DNA of 39,313 nucleotides, taken from NCBI GenBank assembly GCA_019423755.1, contig JAHZAU010000021.1, positions 1 through 39,313 of the forward strand, written 5' to 3'. Position numbers and translations under genes: made by a program. This document shows, one piece after another, positions 13,742-22,179 of this stretch (the stretch's first letter is position 1; each line of letters begins with the position of its first letter). Source of the stretch: Oscillospiraceae bacterium (lineage in GTDB: Bacteria > Bacillota > Clostridia > Oscillospirales > Ruminococcaceae). The notes under the pieces are model-generated. The model worked only from the letters and a program-made list of their open reading frames with translations. It had not been told where the DNA came from and ran no database searches.

Positions 13742-15103
13742 ATGGCAAATCCAACGGCGGGACCGGTGCGGTCCGCCCGCCTGGCGGCAGCTTTGGCGCT
13801 GCTGCAGGTGGACCAGGAGGGGGGCTACTCCAACCTGGTGCTCAACCACATCCTCAAAAGCAGCGGCCTTAGCCCCCAGGACGGGGCGTTTGCAGGGGCG
13901 CTGTTTTACGGCGTTCTGGAGCGGAAGCTGACGCTTGACTTTGCCATCGGGCGGTATTCCAGCAAGAAGCTGCGGGCGCTGAGCCCCCAGGTGCTGGAGA
14001 TCCTTCGCCTGGGCTTTTACCAGATCCTGTACATGGACAGCGTGCCGGACTCTGCGGCGGTCAACGAAAGCGTGCGGCTCACCGGGGCACTGCGGGTCAA
14101 AAGCGCCAGCGGCTTTGTGAACGCGGTGCTGCGGGCCTTTCTGCGGGACGGCGGCAAGCTGCCCCCCTGCAAGGGCAACCGCATGGAGAAGCTGCAGGTG
14201 CGCTATTCCTGCCCCCAGTGGCTCATCCGGATGCTGATGGAGGAGCACGGCGAGGAAAATGCCCTGGGCCTGCTGGAACATTCCCTGGGGCGGCCGCCCC
14301 TTTACGCCCGGGTGAATACCACCCGGATTTCGGACCATGCTCTTTGTGAGCGGCTGCGCGCCGAAGGGGTCGAGGCCCAGGAGGACCCGATGGTCCCCGG
14401 GTGCATCACCCTGCGGGGCACGGCGGCGGTGGAAGAGCTGGAAGCCTTCCGGGAGGGGTTGTTCCACATCCAGGACAAGTCCTCCCAGCTGTGCGCCTGG
14501 GCGCTGGACCCTCAGCCGGGGGACCGGGTGCTGGACCTGTGCGCCGCGCCGGGCTCCAAGTCCTTTACCCTGCTGGAGCGGATGGAAGGCAAGGGCAGCG
14601 TCACCAGCTGCGACATCTTCCCCGAAAAGGTCAAAAAGATCCAGGACGGCGCCCGCCGCCTGGGCCTTGCAAATATTTTTCCACAACAAAACGACGCCAC
14701 GGTGGAAAACCAGGAGCTGGGCGTCTTTTCCCGGGTGCTGTGCGATGTGCCCTGCTCCGGTATGGGCATCATCGCCCGCAAGCCGGAGATCAAATACAAG
14801 CCCGAAGAGGAGCTGCGGGAGCTTCCGGCCATCCAGGCGGCCATTTTGGAAAACGGCTGCCGCCATCTGGAAGCCGGCGGGGTGCTGGTCTATTCCACCT
14901 GCACCGTGCTGCGCCGGGAAAACGAGGCTGTAACGGAAGCTTTCCTAAAAAAACACCCCGAGATGCAGCCCCTGCCCCTGCCGGAGGAGCTGCAGAAGCG
15001 GGTATGGGGGCAGTACGACCCCCAGCGCTGGCAGGTGACCTTGTTCCCGCAGGTAGCGGGGACGGACGGATTCTTTTTTGCGGCAATGAAGAAGGTACGG
15101 TGA
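13742..15103 (+). CDS. rsmB: 16S rRNA (cytosine967-C5)-methyltransferase
   Basis: A 453-residue enzyme. An N-terminal NusB-like RNA-binding domain (about 5-135) is followed by the SAM-dependent methyltransferase: FHIQDKSSQL, then LDLCAAPGSKS for SAM, CDVPCSGMG with the motif IV cysteine, and YSTCTV with the motif VI catalytic cysteine. It methylates C967 of 16S rRNA. AAGGAACGGG stands before the ATG. The rlmN start codon is 6 bases after its stop, so both rRNA methylases are made from one message. Confidence 0.94.
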   Translation: MANPTAGPVRSARLAAALALLQVDQEGGYSNLVLNHILKSSGLSPQDGAFAGALFYGVLERKLTLDFAIGRYSSKKLRALSPQVLEILRLGFYQILYMDSVPDSAAVNESVRLTGALRVKSASGFVNAVLRAFLRDGGKLPPCKGNRMEKLQVRYSCPQWLIRMLMEEHGEENALGLLEHSLGRPPLYARVNTTRISDHALCERLRAEGVEAQEDPMVPGCITLRGTAAVEELEAFREGLFHIQDKSSQLCAWALDPQPGDRVLDLCAAPGSKSFTLLERMEGKGSVTSCDIFPEKVKKIQDGARRLGLANIFPQQNDATVENQELGVFSRVLCDVPCSGMGIIARKPEIKYKPEEELRELPAIQAAILENGCRHLEAGGVLVYSTCTVLRRENEAVTEAFLKKHPEMQPLPLPEELQKRVWGQYDPQRWQVTLFPQVAGTDGFFFAAMKKVR

Positions 15104-15109
15104 GAGTAA

Positions 15110-16177
15110 GTGAACCAAACGATACAGACCGACGGCAGACAGGACATCAAGTCCCTGAGCTTGGAGGAGCTGTCCGCCCAGCTCAAGGCGCTGGGGCAGC
15201 CGGCCTTCCGGGCCAAGCAGGTGTTCTCCTGGCTGCATGAAAAGCGGGTGGGGGAATTTTCCCAGATGAGCAACCTGCCGGCGGCCCTGCGGCAGACCCT
15301 GGAGGAGCAGTACTACATAAACAGTCTGCGCATCCTGCGCAAGCAGGTCTCCCGGCTGGACGGCACGGTAAAATATCTTTTTGAGCTGCGGGACAAAAAC
15401 TGCGTGGAAGCGGTGCTGATGCACTACAAGTACGGCAACAGCCTGTGCATCTCCACCCAGGTGGGCTGCCGTATGGGCTGCAAGTTCTGCGCCTCCACCC
15501 TAGGGGGGCTGGTGCGGTGCCTGCTGCCCTCGGAGATGCTCGACGAGATCTACACCGCCACCGCCGACAGCGGCCAGCGGGTGAGCACCGTTGTACTCAT
15601 GGGCATCGGCGAGCCGCTGGACAACTACGACAACGTGCTGCGTTTCCTGCGGCTGCTCAGCGCCCCGGAGGGCTACAACCTGAGCCTGCGGCATGTGTCC
15701 CTTTCCACCTGCGGGCTGGTGCCGCGCATCTACGACCTGGCCCAGGAAAAGCTGGGGCTGACCCTTTCCATCTCGCTGCACGCCCCCAACGACCAGATCC
15801 GCAGCCAGACCATGCCGGTAAACAACCGCTGGAACATCGACCAGCTGATGCAGGCCTGCCGGGACTATTTTGCCACCACCGGGCGGCGCATCTCCTTTGA
15901 GTACGCGCTGATCCAGGGGGTCAACGACGGGCTGGACCAGGCAAGGGAGCTGGCAAAACGGCTGGACGGTATGACCGCCCACGTCAACCTGATCCCGGTC
16001 AACGAGGTCAAGGAGCGGGGCTTCAAGCGCGGCAGCCGCCAGCGCATCGAGGCGTTCCGCCAGGAGCTGGAAAACTGCGGTGTCAACGCCACCATCCGCC
16101 GGGAGCTGGGGTCGGACATCAGCGCCGCCTGCGGCCAGCTGCGGCGGGAATACGTCCGGGAGGAGGAAGAGCAATGA
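15110..16177 (+). CDS. rlmN: 23S rRNA (adenine2503-C2) dual-specificity methyltransferase
   Basis: A 355-residue radical SAM enzyme that methylates A2503 of 23S rRNA and A37 of some tRNAs. The CxxxCxxC iron-sulfur motif is C-R-M-G-C-K-F-C (about 121-128), and GSDISAACGQL near the C-terminus holds the second catalytic cysteine. GIGEPLDNY is the SAM-binding GEP region. The start is GTG, placed 6 bases after the rsmB stop. It overlaps prpC by 4 bases (ATGA). Confidence 0.95.
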   Translation: MNQTIQTDGRQDIKSLSLEELSAQLKALGQPAFRAKQVFSWLHEKRVGEFSQMSNLPAALRQTLEEQYYINSLRILRKQVSRLDGTVKYLFELRDKNCVEAVLMHYKYGNSLCISTQVGCRMGCKFCASTLGGLVRCLLPSEMLDEIYTATADSGQRVSTVVLMGIGEPLDNYDNVLRFLRLLSAPEGYNLSLRHVSLSTCGLVPRIYDLAQEKLGLTLSISLHAPNDQIRSQTMPVNNRWNIDQLMQACRDYFATTGRRISFEYALIQGVNDGLDQARELAKRLDGMTAHVNLIPVNEVKERGFKRGSRQRIEAFRQELENCGVNATIRRELGSDISAACGQLRREYVREEEEQ

Positions 16178-16908
16178 TCAAGATTATCGCCGGGACCGAT
16201 GTGGGCCAGCGGCGGGAAAACAACGAGGACGCCTACGCCTACCGGGTCATCGGGGAAAACTGCGGCTATGCCATCGTCTGCGACGGCATGGGCGGGGAGA
16301 AGGCCGGCGACGTGGCCAGCACCACCGCCTGCCAGATCTTGTCCAAGTTTTTTGACCGGGACCTGAACGAAGAGGTCAGCGAAGCGGCCGCCAAGGCCAT
16401 CCTCTTTTCCGCCATCAGCGCCGCCAACGCCAAGGTCTTTTCCATGTCCCGGGAGAATTTGCAGTATAACGGCATGGGCACCACCCTCATCGTGGTGGTG
16501 GTAGTAGGCCGGCAGATGCACGTGGTGAACATCGGCGACAGCCGCATCTATCTGTGCAAGGACCGGCAGGTCTCCCAGATCACCCGCGACCACACGGTGG
16601 TACAGAACCTCATCGACCGCGGGGAGATCAGCCAGGAGGAGGCCCTGACCCACCCGCAGCGGCATTTCATCACCCGCGCCCTGGGGGTCAACAACACCCT
16701 GGATATCGACTACCAGATGTACGACCTGGAGGAAGGGGACATGGTCCTGCTTTGCTCCGACGGGCTGCACTCCTACTTAAAGACCCAGGAGCTGCCCGAG
16801 CTGCTGCGCCCCTGTGTACGGGAGGGCAGCGTCCAGAGACTCATCGACTATGCCAACAGCCATGGCGGTTCCGACAACATTACCGCTGTGATCCTCGTCC
16901 GCAGCTGA
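16174..16908 (+). CDS. prpC: PP2C-type Ser/Thr phosphatase (PrpC/Stp)
   Basis: A 244-residue metal-dependent phosphatase, partner of the PASTA kinase encoded next. PP2C motifs are complete: TDVGQRRENNEDAY near the N-terminus, DGMGGEKAGD, NIGDSRIYL, SDGLHSYL and SDNITAVIL, which together carry the aspartates that hold two Mn/Mg ions. It has no membrane segment and should be cytosolic. The ATG overlaps the rlmN stop, with GGAGGAGG upstream. Confidence 0.95.
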   Translation: MIKIIAGTDVGQRRENNEDAYAYRVIGENCGYAIVCDGMGGEKAGDVASTTACQILSKFFDRDLNEEVSEAAAKAILFSAISAANAKVFSMSRENLQYNGMGTTLIVVVVVGRQMHVVNIGDSRIYLCKDRQVSQITRDHTVVQNLIDRGEISQEEALTHPQRHFITRALGVNNTLDIDYQMYDLEEGDMVLLCSDGLHSYLKTQELPELLRPCVREGSVQRLIDYANSHGGSDNITAVILVRS

Positions 16909-16945
16909 CCTGCGGAACGCCCTTTCAACTTTCAGGAGGCACGGA

Positions 16946-19075
16946 ATGGATAACTATATCGGCAAACGGCTGGACGGCCGTTATGAGATACGGGAATTGA
17001 TCGGCGTGGGCGGCATGGCCAACGTCTACAAAGCCTACGACATCGCCGAGCAGCGGGTGGTGGCGGTAAAGATCCTGCGGGACGAGTATATGAACAACGA
17101 CGAGTTCATCCGCCGCTTCCGCAACGAAAGCCGCGCGATCTCGCTGCTTTCCCACCCCAATATCGTCAAAGTTTACGATGTGATCTTCTCCGACCGGATC
17201 CAGTCCATCGTAATGGAATACATCGACGGCATCACCCTCAAGGACTACATCGACCAGGAGGGGACGCTGCGCTGGAAGGAAGCGGTGCATTTTACGGTGC
17301 AGATCCTGCGGGCGCTGCAGCATGCCCACGACCGGGGCATCGTCCACCGGGACATCAAGCCCCAGAACATCATGCTGCTGTCCGACGGGACCATCAAGAT
17401 CACCGATTTCGGTATCGCGCGCTTTTCCCGCAGCAACACCAAGACCATCACCGACCGAGCCATCGGCTCGGTGCATTACATCAGCCCCGAGCAGGCCAGC
17501 GGCGCCCCCACCGACGCCCGCACCGACATCTACTCCCTGGGCGTCATGATGTTCGAGATGCTCACCGGAAAGCTGCCCTTTGAGGCGGATTCTCCGGTTT
17601 CGGTGGCCATCAAGCAGATCCAGAGCCAGCCGCTGCGGCCCCGCTCTCTAAACCCCTCCATCCCGGTGGGGCTGGAGGAGATCACCATGCGGGCCATGCA
17701 GAAGGACGCCGCCCAGCGGTACCAGTCGGCAGCGGAGATGCTGCGGGACATCGAAGCCTTCAAGCAGGACCCGTCGGTGGTGTTTGAGTACAAATACCTG
17801 ACCGAACAGCCGGTGGCTCAGGAGATCGGCCAGAAGGTACAGCACCGGGAGGAAGCTATGCAGAAAGACACCCCAGGCCGCCGCACCCGCGCCGCCCATG
17901 CCCAAGAGGAGGCTGCCGAACCCTACGAGCGCAAGCCGCTGCCGGTGATCCCGGTGCTGGCAGGCATCGCCTTTGCCTTCCTGCTGGCGGCCGGCGCCTT
18001 CATCACCATGCTGTTTATCGTCAACAAGCCCTTTGCCGAGGTGCCCACCGTCACCACCCCCGACCTGGTGGGCATGACCTACGAAAAGGTCAAGACCCTT
18101 TACAGCGGCAGCGACGCCGACGTGGTGCTGGAGGTGGTGGACGAGGTCGCCAGCTCCGATTACGAGGAGGGCAAGATTTGCAGCCAGAGCCCCAACGCCG
18201 GTAAGCGGGTCAAGCAGGGCACCACCGTCAAGCTGACCATCAGTACCGGACAGGAGACGGTGACCCTTTCCGATTACAGCAACCAGGATTCCACCACGGT
18301 GTTCCGCGACCTGAGCGATAAAAAGCTCAAGTATGTGGACCAGTCCACCTACTCCAACACGGTGGCCAAGGGGAACGTGGTAAAAACCGCTCCCGCCGCC
18401 GGTGAGACGGTGGTGGCCGGGGACACGGTGACGGTGTTCGTTTCCCTGGGGCCCCAGCAGACCGATGTAACGGTGCCGCTCATTGAGGGGCTCAACTTCC
18501 ACGAAGGCAAGAGCCTGCTGACCACCAGCAAGCTGCGCATCGAGGCCATCAAGGAGCTGGATGAGGACGACCCGGAGGCCCGGGGCAAACAGCCGGGCAC
18601 CATCGTCTCCCAGTCGCCCAGCGCCGACAGCAAGGTGCCTTCGGGCAGCGTAGTCAGCGTAGTGGTGGTCGGCGGCGACAACTGGCAGGACCCCAACCAG
18701 AAGCGCCAGGTGGAGATCACCTTTGACCTGCCGGAGGACCGGGAGGAGGAGATCTACATCGAGACCGAGCTGGACGGCGTCGTGGTGAAGAACGGCAAGC
18801 CCAGCTCCCGTCAGGAGACCTGGACCACCCGTCCCGAAGGCCGGGGCGAGGGCAAGGTACGCATCCTGCTCAACGGCGAGGTTTACCGCACCTATGACGT
18901 CAACTTCGACTCGGGCACGGTGGTGGAGACCACCGGCATGGAGCCGGACGAATCGGTGAACCTGGCGACCCAGAAGGACCAGGAAAGCCTGCAGCAGGGA
19001 GGCAGTACCTCCAGCAGCAGTACCCAGGACGACGAGGAGGACGACTTCTGGACCGAAGTCTCCCCGGACGAATAA
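16946..19075 (+). CDS. prkC: PASTA-domain Ser/Thr protein kinase (PrkC/Stk)
   Basis: A 709-residue membrane kinase that senses peptidoglycan fragments or lipid II and phosphorylates cell-division, wall and translation proteins. The cytosolic kinase domain (1-270) has the glycine loop GVGGMANV, VAVKIL, HRDIKPQN and DFGIAR. A juxtamembrane linker leads to a single membrane helix (about 332-356). Outside are three PASTA repeats (about 366-436, 437-503, 504-581), an Ig-like segment (about 590-665) and a Ser-rich, acidic tail ending DDEEDDFWTEVSPDE. Three repeats plus an added beta domain is the layout I know from clostridial homologues. It is 37 bases after prpC and ends in a terminator. Confidence 0.96.
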   Translation: MDNYIGKRLDGRYEIRELIGVGGMANVYKAYDIAEQRVVAVKILRDEYMNNDEFIRRFRNESRAISLLSHPNIVKVYDVIFSDRIQSIVMEYIDGITLKDYIDQEGTLRWKEAVHFTVQILRALQHAHDRGIVHRDIKPQNIMLLSDGTIKITDFGIARFSRSNTKTITDRAIGSVHYISPEQASGAPTDARTDIYSLGVMMFEMLTGKLPFEADSPVSVAIKQIQSQPLRPRSLNPSIPVGLEEITMRAMQKDAAQRYQSAAEMLRDIEAFKQDPSVVFEYKYLTEQPVAQEIGQKVQHREEAMQKDTPGRRTRAAHAQEEAAEPYERKPLPVIPVLAGIAFAFLLAAGAFITMLFIVNKPFAEVPTVTTPDLVGMTYEKVKTLYSGSDADVVLEVVDEVASSDYEEGKICSQSPNAGKRVKQGTTVKLTISTGQETVTLSDYSNQDSTTVFRDLSDKKLKYVDQSTYSNTVAKGNVVKTAPAAGETVVAGDTVTVFVSLGPQQTDVTVPLIEGLNFHEGKSLLTTSKLRIEAIKELDEDDPEARGKQPGTIVSQSPSADSKVPSGSVVSVVVVGGDNWQDPNQKRQVEITFDLPEDREEEIYIETELDGVVVKNGKPSSRQETWTTRPEGRGEGKVRILLNGEVYRTYDVNFDSGTVVETTGMEPDESVNLATQKDQESLQQGGSTSSSSTQDDEEDDFWTEVSPDE

Positions 19076-19090
19076 TGGAGGAACTTTTCG

Positions 19091-19130
19091 CGGCAGAGGG
19101 CGGGCGACCGTCCTCTGCCGGTTTGTTTTT
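19091..19130 (+). terminator. Terminator after prkC
   Basis: CGGCAGAGG (19091-19099) pairs with CCTCTGCCG (19112-19120), followed by GTTTGTTTTTG. It separates the prkC transcript from rsgA. Confidence 0.8.
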
Positions 19131-19210
19131 GCAAGGGGCAGAAGGTGGTCTGCTCCCCAAGAAAGAAAAGGAAAAAATCTGTGGTTTCTCGTGCAATCGA
19201 CCTGAAAATT

Positions 19211-19219
19211 TGATATAAT
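19211..19219 (+). promoter_or_regulatory. Extended -10 promoter of rsgA
   Basis: TGATATAAT combines a TGN extension with a perfect TATAAT (19214-19219), 34 bases before the rsgA start. No -35 box is recognisable at 16-18 bases, which fits an extended -10 promoter. Confidence 0.6.
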
Positions 19220-19252
19220 AAATCGGAACGAAGGAGGAAAGGTGAGGACAGG

Positions 19253-20203
19253 ATGGAAAAAGAGACCCGCAAAGGGAGGATCGTCTGCTCGCTGGGCGGA
19301 TTTTACCGGGTGGACTGCCCGGAAGGGACGGTAGAATGCCGCGCCCGGGGCGTATTTCGCAAACAGGAGGTCAAGCCCATGGTGGGGGACGAAGCCCTCA
19401 TTGAGCTGACCGAGGACGGCAAGGGGTATGTGATGGAGATCCTGCCCCGGAAAAACAGCCTGACCCGCCCGCCGCTGGCCAATCTGGACCAGCTGCTGCT
19501 GGTGGTGTCCATCCTGGAGCCGGCGCCCAACCTGCTGGTGCTGGATAAGCTCATCGCCCAGGCGGAGTTCCAGGGCATCGAGCCGGTGATCGTCATCACC
19601 AAGGCGGACCTGGCGGACACCGACGCGCTGGCAGAGCTTTACCGGAAGGCAGGCTTTACGGTGCTGGTCACCTGCAGCCGCACCGGCGAAGGCGCCGAGG
19701 CGGTGAAGGAGGCCCTGGCCGGGAAGGTCAGCGCCTTCTGCGGCAACTCCGGCGCAGGCAAGTCCAGCCTCCTCAACGCCATCGACCCGCGGCTGGGGCT
19801 GGACACCGGCGACATCAGCCAGAAACTGGGCCGCGGCCGGCACACCACCCGCCATGTGGAGCTGTACCAGCTGGAAAACGGCGGCTTTGTGGCGGACACG
19901 CCGGGCTTTTCCGCCGTGGAGCTGGACGGCATGGGCGAAAGCAACAAGACCGGGCTCAACCGAAACAAGGGGCGCTCGGCCGAACAGGTGATCCGCAAGG
20001 AACAGCTGGCGGATTGTTTTCGGGAGTTTGCTCCCTTTGCGGGGCAGTGCCGGTTTTCCGGTTGCTCCCACACCAAGGAGGCGGGCTGCGCCGTGCTGGA
20101 AGCGGTGCGCCAGGGACAGATCGCGCCCTCCCGCCACCAAAGTTATCTGAGCCTGTACGAACAGGCCAAGGCCATCAAGGACTGGCAGCTCAAAGGAAAG
20201 TAG
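19253..20203 (+). CDS. rsgA: Ribosome small-subunit-dependent GTPase A
   Basis: A 316-residue circularly permuted GTPase that checks late 30S assembly. The N-terminal OB fold (1-75) is followed by G4 TKAD (about 116-119), then G1 GNSGAGKSS (about 163-171) and G3 DTPGFS (about 215), the reversed order that marks the family. The C-terminal zinc knuckle reads C-x5-C-S-H-x5-C in GQCRFSGCSHTKEAGC. The start follows AAGGAGGAAAGG. In B. subtilis rpe comes next. Here thiN follows directly. Confidence 0.95.
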   Translation: MEKETRKGRIVCSLGGFYRVDCPEGTVECRARGVFRKQEVKPMVGDEALIELTEDGKGYVMEILPRKNSLTRPPLANLDQLLLVVSILEPAPNLLVLDKLIAQAEFQGIEPVIVITKADLADTDALAELYRKAGFTVLVTCSRTGEGAEAVKEALAGKVSAFCGNSGAGKSSLLNAIDPRLGLDTGDISQKLGRGRHTTRHVELYQLENGGFVADTPGFSAVELDGMGESNKTGLNRNKGRSAEQVIRKEQLADCFREFAPFAGQCRFSGCSHTKEAGCAVLEAVRQGQIAPSRHQSYLSLYEQAKAIKDWQLKGK

Positions 20204-20278
20204 CGCCGGGGCGGCCGCCTTTTATATGTGGATGAATCTGGGCCCGGTTTGGGGCCCGCAGAAGAGAGAGGATGCTTT

Positions 20279-20917
20279 ATGAAACGGTGCATTATTTTTG
20301 GCGGCGGCCAGATCGTCGATCAACGATATGCCAGAAACCTCATCGACACAGAGAAGGACTACATCATCTGTGCCGATTCGGGGTATTCCCACTGCTGCGC
20401 CATGGGGATCGTGCCCCAGCTGGTGGTGGGGGATTTTGACTCCTACCGCGGGGATGTCTCCAAAAAATGCGAGCTGATCCGGGTGGAGGCCGAAAAGAAC
20501 GACACCGATACCATGCTGGCGGTGAAGGAAGCGCTCAGGCGCGGCTACACCGAGATGATCCTGCTGGGGATGACCGGCGGGCGGATGGACCACACCTTGG
20601 CAAACATCCAAACGGTGGTCTACGCGGCCCGCGCCGGCGCCAGAGCGGTGATCATGGACCGGGACCTGGTGGTCTGCGCCATCTGCGGCCCGGACAGCAT
20701 CACCGTTGCTCCCAAGCAGCGCTGCACCCTTTCGGTGTTTTCCCACAGCGACGAAAGCCGCGGGGTGTGCATCCGGGGGGCCAAGTACCCGCTGGAAGAC
20801 GCCACCCTTACCAACACCTTCCCCTTAGGGGTGAGTAACGCCTTCCTGCCCGGGCAGACTGCCCAGGTATCGGTAGAGGAGGGCACGCTGGTCATCCTGG
20901 TCAACCGGGATAATTAA
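20279..20917 (+). CDS. thiN: Thiamine pyrophosphokinase
   Basis: A 212-residue enzyme that transfers pyrophosphate from ATP to thiamine. Signature segments are CADSGYSHC, VVGDFDS, the EKNDTDTMLAV metal and ATP site, and GMTGGRMDHTLAN. The C-terminal beta-sandwich closes with GVSNAF. The ATG at 20279 is preceded by AGAGAGGA. An earlier ATG 51 bases upstream would add a Gly/Pro-rich leader not seen in the family. It lies between rsgA and spoVM as in B. subtilis (yloS). Confidence 0.92.
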   Translation: MKRCIIFGGGQIVDQRYARNLIDTEKDYIICADSGYSHCCAMGIVPQLVVGDFDSYRGDVSKKCELIRVEAEKNDTDTMLAVKEALRRGYTEMILLGMTGGRMDHTLANIQTVVYAARAGARAVIMDRDLVVCAICGPDSITVAPKQRCTLSVFSHSDESRGVCIRGAKYPLEDATLTNTFPLGVSNAFLPGQTAQVSVEEGTLVILVNRDN

Positions 20918-21014
20918 CCCCAAATCCGCCGGAGGCGTCACCCTTTTTGGCTGCTGCGCGTATGATGCAGTAGAAAACGGGGCCGAAGCCCCGCGAGGAA
21001 AGGGGAGCGAAAAG

Positions 21015-21101
21015 ATGAAGATCGTAGTGATCCGCAGCCCAAGGTTTTTGTCCGGCATCCTTCGCCTGATCTTCCAGATCCAGAAAGAGGACCGCTGCTA
21101 G
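21015..21101 (+). CDS. spoVM: Stage V sporulation protein M (28 aa)
   Basis: A 28-codon frame starting MKIVVIRSPRFLSGILR and ending in KEDRC, preceded by AAAGGGGAG at good spacing. Compared from memory with B. subtilis SpoVM (26 residues, MKFYTIKLPKFLGGIVR at its start), residues M1, K2, I6, P9, F11, L12, G14, I15 and R17 coincide, including proline 9, which is needed to recognise convex membrane. SpoVM is an amphipathic helix that marks the forespore surface and anchors the coat ATPase SpoIVA. Its position right after thiN is the B. subtilis position. A terminator-like hairpin follows. Upstream, TATGAT at 20961 lacks a sigma-A -35 box, which would fit a sporulation sigma factor but does not prove it. 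Confidence 0.88.
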   Translation: MKIVVIRSPRFLSGILRLIFQIQKEDRC

Positions 21102-21112
21102 GACAAGGGACC

Positions 21113-21147
21113 GGCCGCGCAGCCAAAAGCCGCGCGGCCTTGCCTTT
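21113..21147 (+). terminator. Probable terminator of spoVM
   Basis: GGCCGCGC (21113-21120) pairs with GCGCGGCC (21132-21139) around an 11-base loop, followed by TTGCCTTTT. The T run is interrupted, so strength is uncertain. Confidence 0.55.
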
Positions 21148-21192
21148 TGCGGGGCGCGCTGCATGCTGTATAAAAAGAAAGGACGTTTCGTT

Positions 21193-22152
21193 ATGAATTG
21201 GACCGAGGTCACCATCTATACCACCACCGAAGGCATCGAGCCGCTGACCGCCTGCCTCATGGAGCTGGGCATCCGGGGATTCGTCATCGAGGACCCCAAG
21301 GACTTTGACGCCTTCCTCCAGGAGACTACCCCCCATTGGGACTATATCGACGAGGAACTGATGGCTTCTATGGAGCACTGCGAGCCCAAGGTGAAGCTGT
21401 ATGTGGCGGACAACCCCCAGGGCATGGAGGAGCTGGCCGCTGTGCGGGAACTGCTGGTGCGTCTGCGCAGCCAGGACAGCGAGGGCCTTTGGGGCCGCCT
21501 GGAACTGGACACCACCGGCGTCAACGAGGAAGACTGGTCCACCGCTTGGAAGAAGTATTACCATCCCATCCGGGTGGGCAAGCACCTGCTGGTGCGCCCC
21601 TGTTGGGAGGAAGTGGAGCCCCAGCCCGAAGACGTTGTGGTAACGCTGGACCCGGGCATGGCCTTCGGCACCGGCACCCACGCCACCACCCGTCTGTGCA
21701 TGGCGCTCATCGAAGAATATCTCAAACCCGGCGTCCCGGTGCTGGATGTGGGCTGCGGCAGCGGCATTTTGGCCATCACGGCGGCGCTGCTGGGCGCCAA
21801 AGAGGTCACCGGCTGTGACATCGACGAGGTGGCCGTCAAGGTAGCGGGCGAAAACGCCCAGCTCAACGGTGTGGACGGGCAGATCTCCTTCCACAAGGGC
21901 GACCTGACCAGCCAGGTGGAGGGCAGCTTCGGGCTGATCTGCGCCAACATCGTGGCGGACGTGATCATCCGCCTGTGCGAAGACGTGCTGCGTTATCTGG
22001 CGCCCGGCGGGGTGTTCATCGCTTCCGGCATCATCGACACCCGGGAGGAGGACGTCCGCCGCGCTATGGAGAAAAACGGCATCCGCATCTGCAAGACCGT
22101 CACCGAAAGCGGCTGGGTGGCTATGGCCTGCCAGGCAGCGGAGGACCGCTAA
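21193..22152 (+). CDS. prmA: Ribosomal protein L11 methyltransferase
   Basis: A 319-residue enzyme that trimethylates amino groups of ribosomal protein L11. The N-terminal substrate domain starts MNWTEVTIYTTTEGIE, and the SAM domain has DPGMAFGTGTHATT, LDVGCGSGILAITAALLGA, and the post-motif ICANIVADVI. AAAGGA precedes the ATG at 21193. An earlier ATG 30 bases upstream encodes a lysine-rich stretch with no binding site. It lies 54 bases after the spoVM terminator. Confidence 0.94.
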   Translation: MNWTEVTIYTTTEGIEPLTACLMELGIRGFVIEDPKDFDAFLQETTPHWDYIDEELMASMEHCEPKVKLYVADNPQGMEELAAVRELLVRLRSQDSEGLWGRLELDTTGVNEEDWSTAWKKYYHPIRVGKHLLVRPCWEEVEPQPEDVVVTLDPGMAFGTGTHATTRLCMALIEEYLKPGVPVLDVGCGSGILAITAALLGAKEVTGCDIDEVAVKVAGENAQLNGVDGQISFHKGDLTSQVEGSFGLICANIVADVIIRLCEDVLRYLAPGGVFIASGIIDTREEDVRRAMEKNGIRICKTVTESGWVAMACQAAEDR

Positions 22153-22179
22153 ACCCAACCCAAAAAGGAGAACCCAAGT

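Noticed and set aside
17648..20140. An 830-codon open frame on the minus strand across prkC and rsgA
   Set aside because: It is the antisense shadow of two recognised genes in GC-rich DNA. The translation is low-complexity and lacks motifs.
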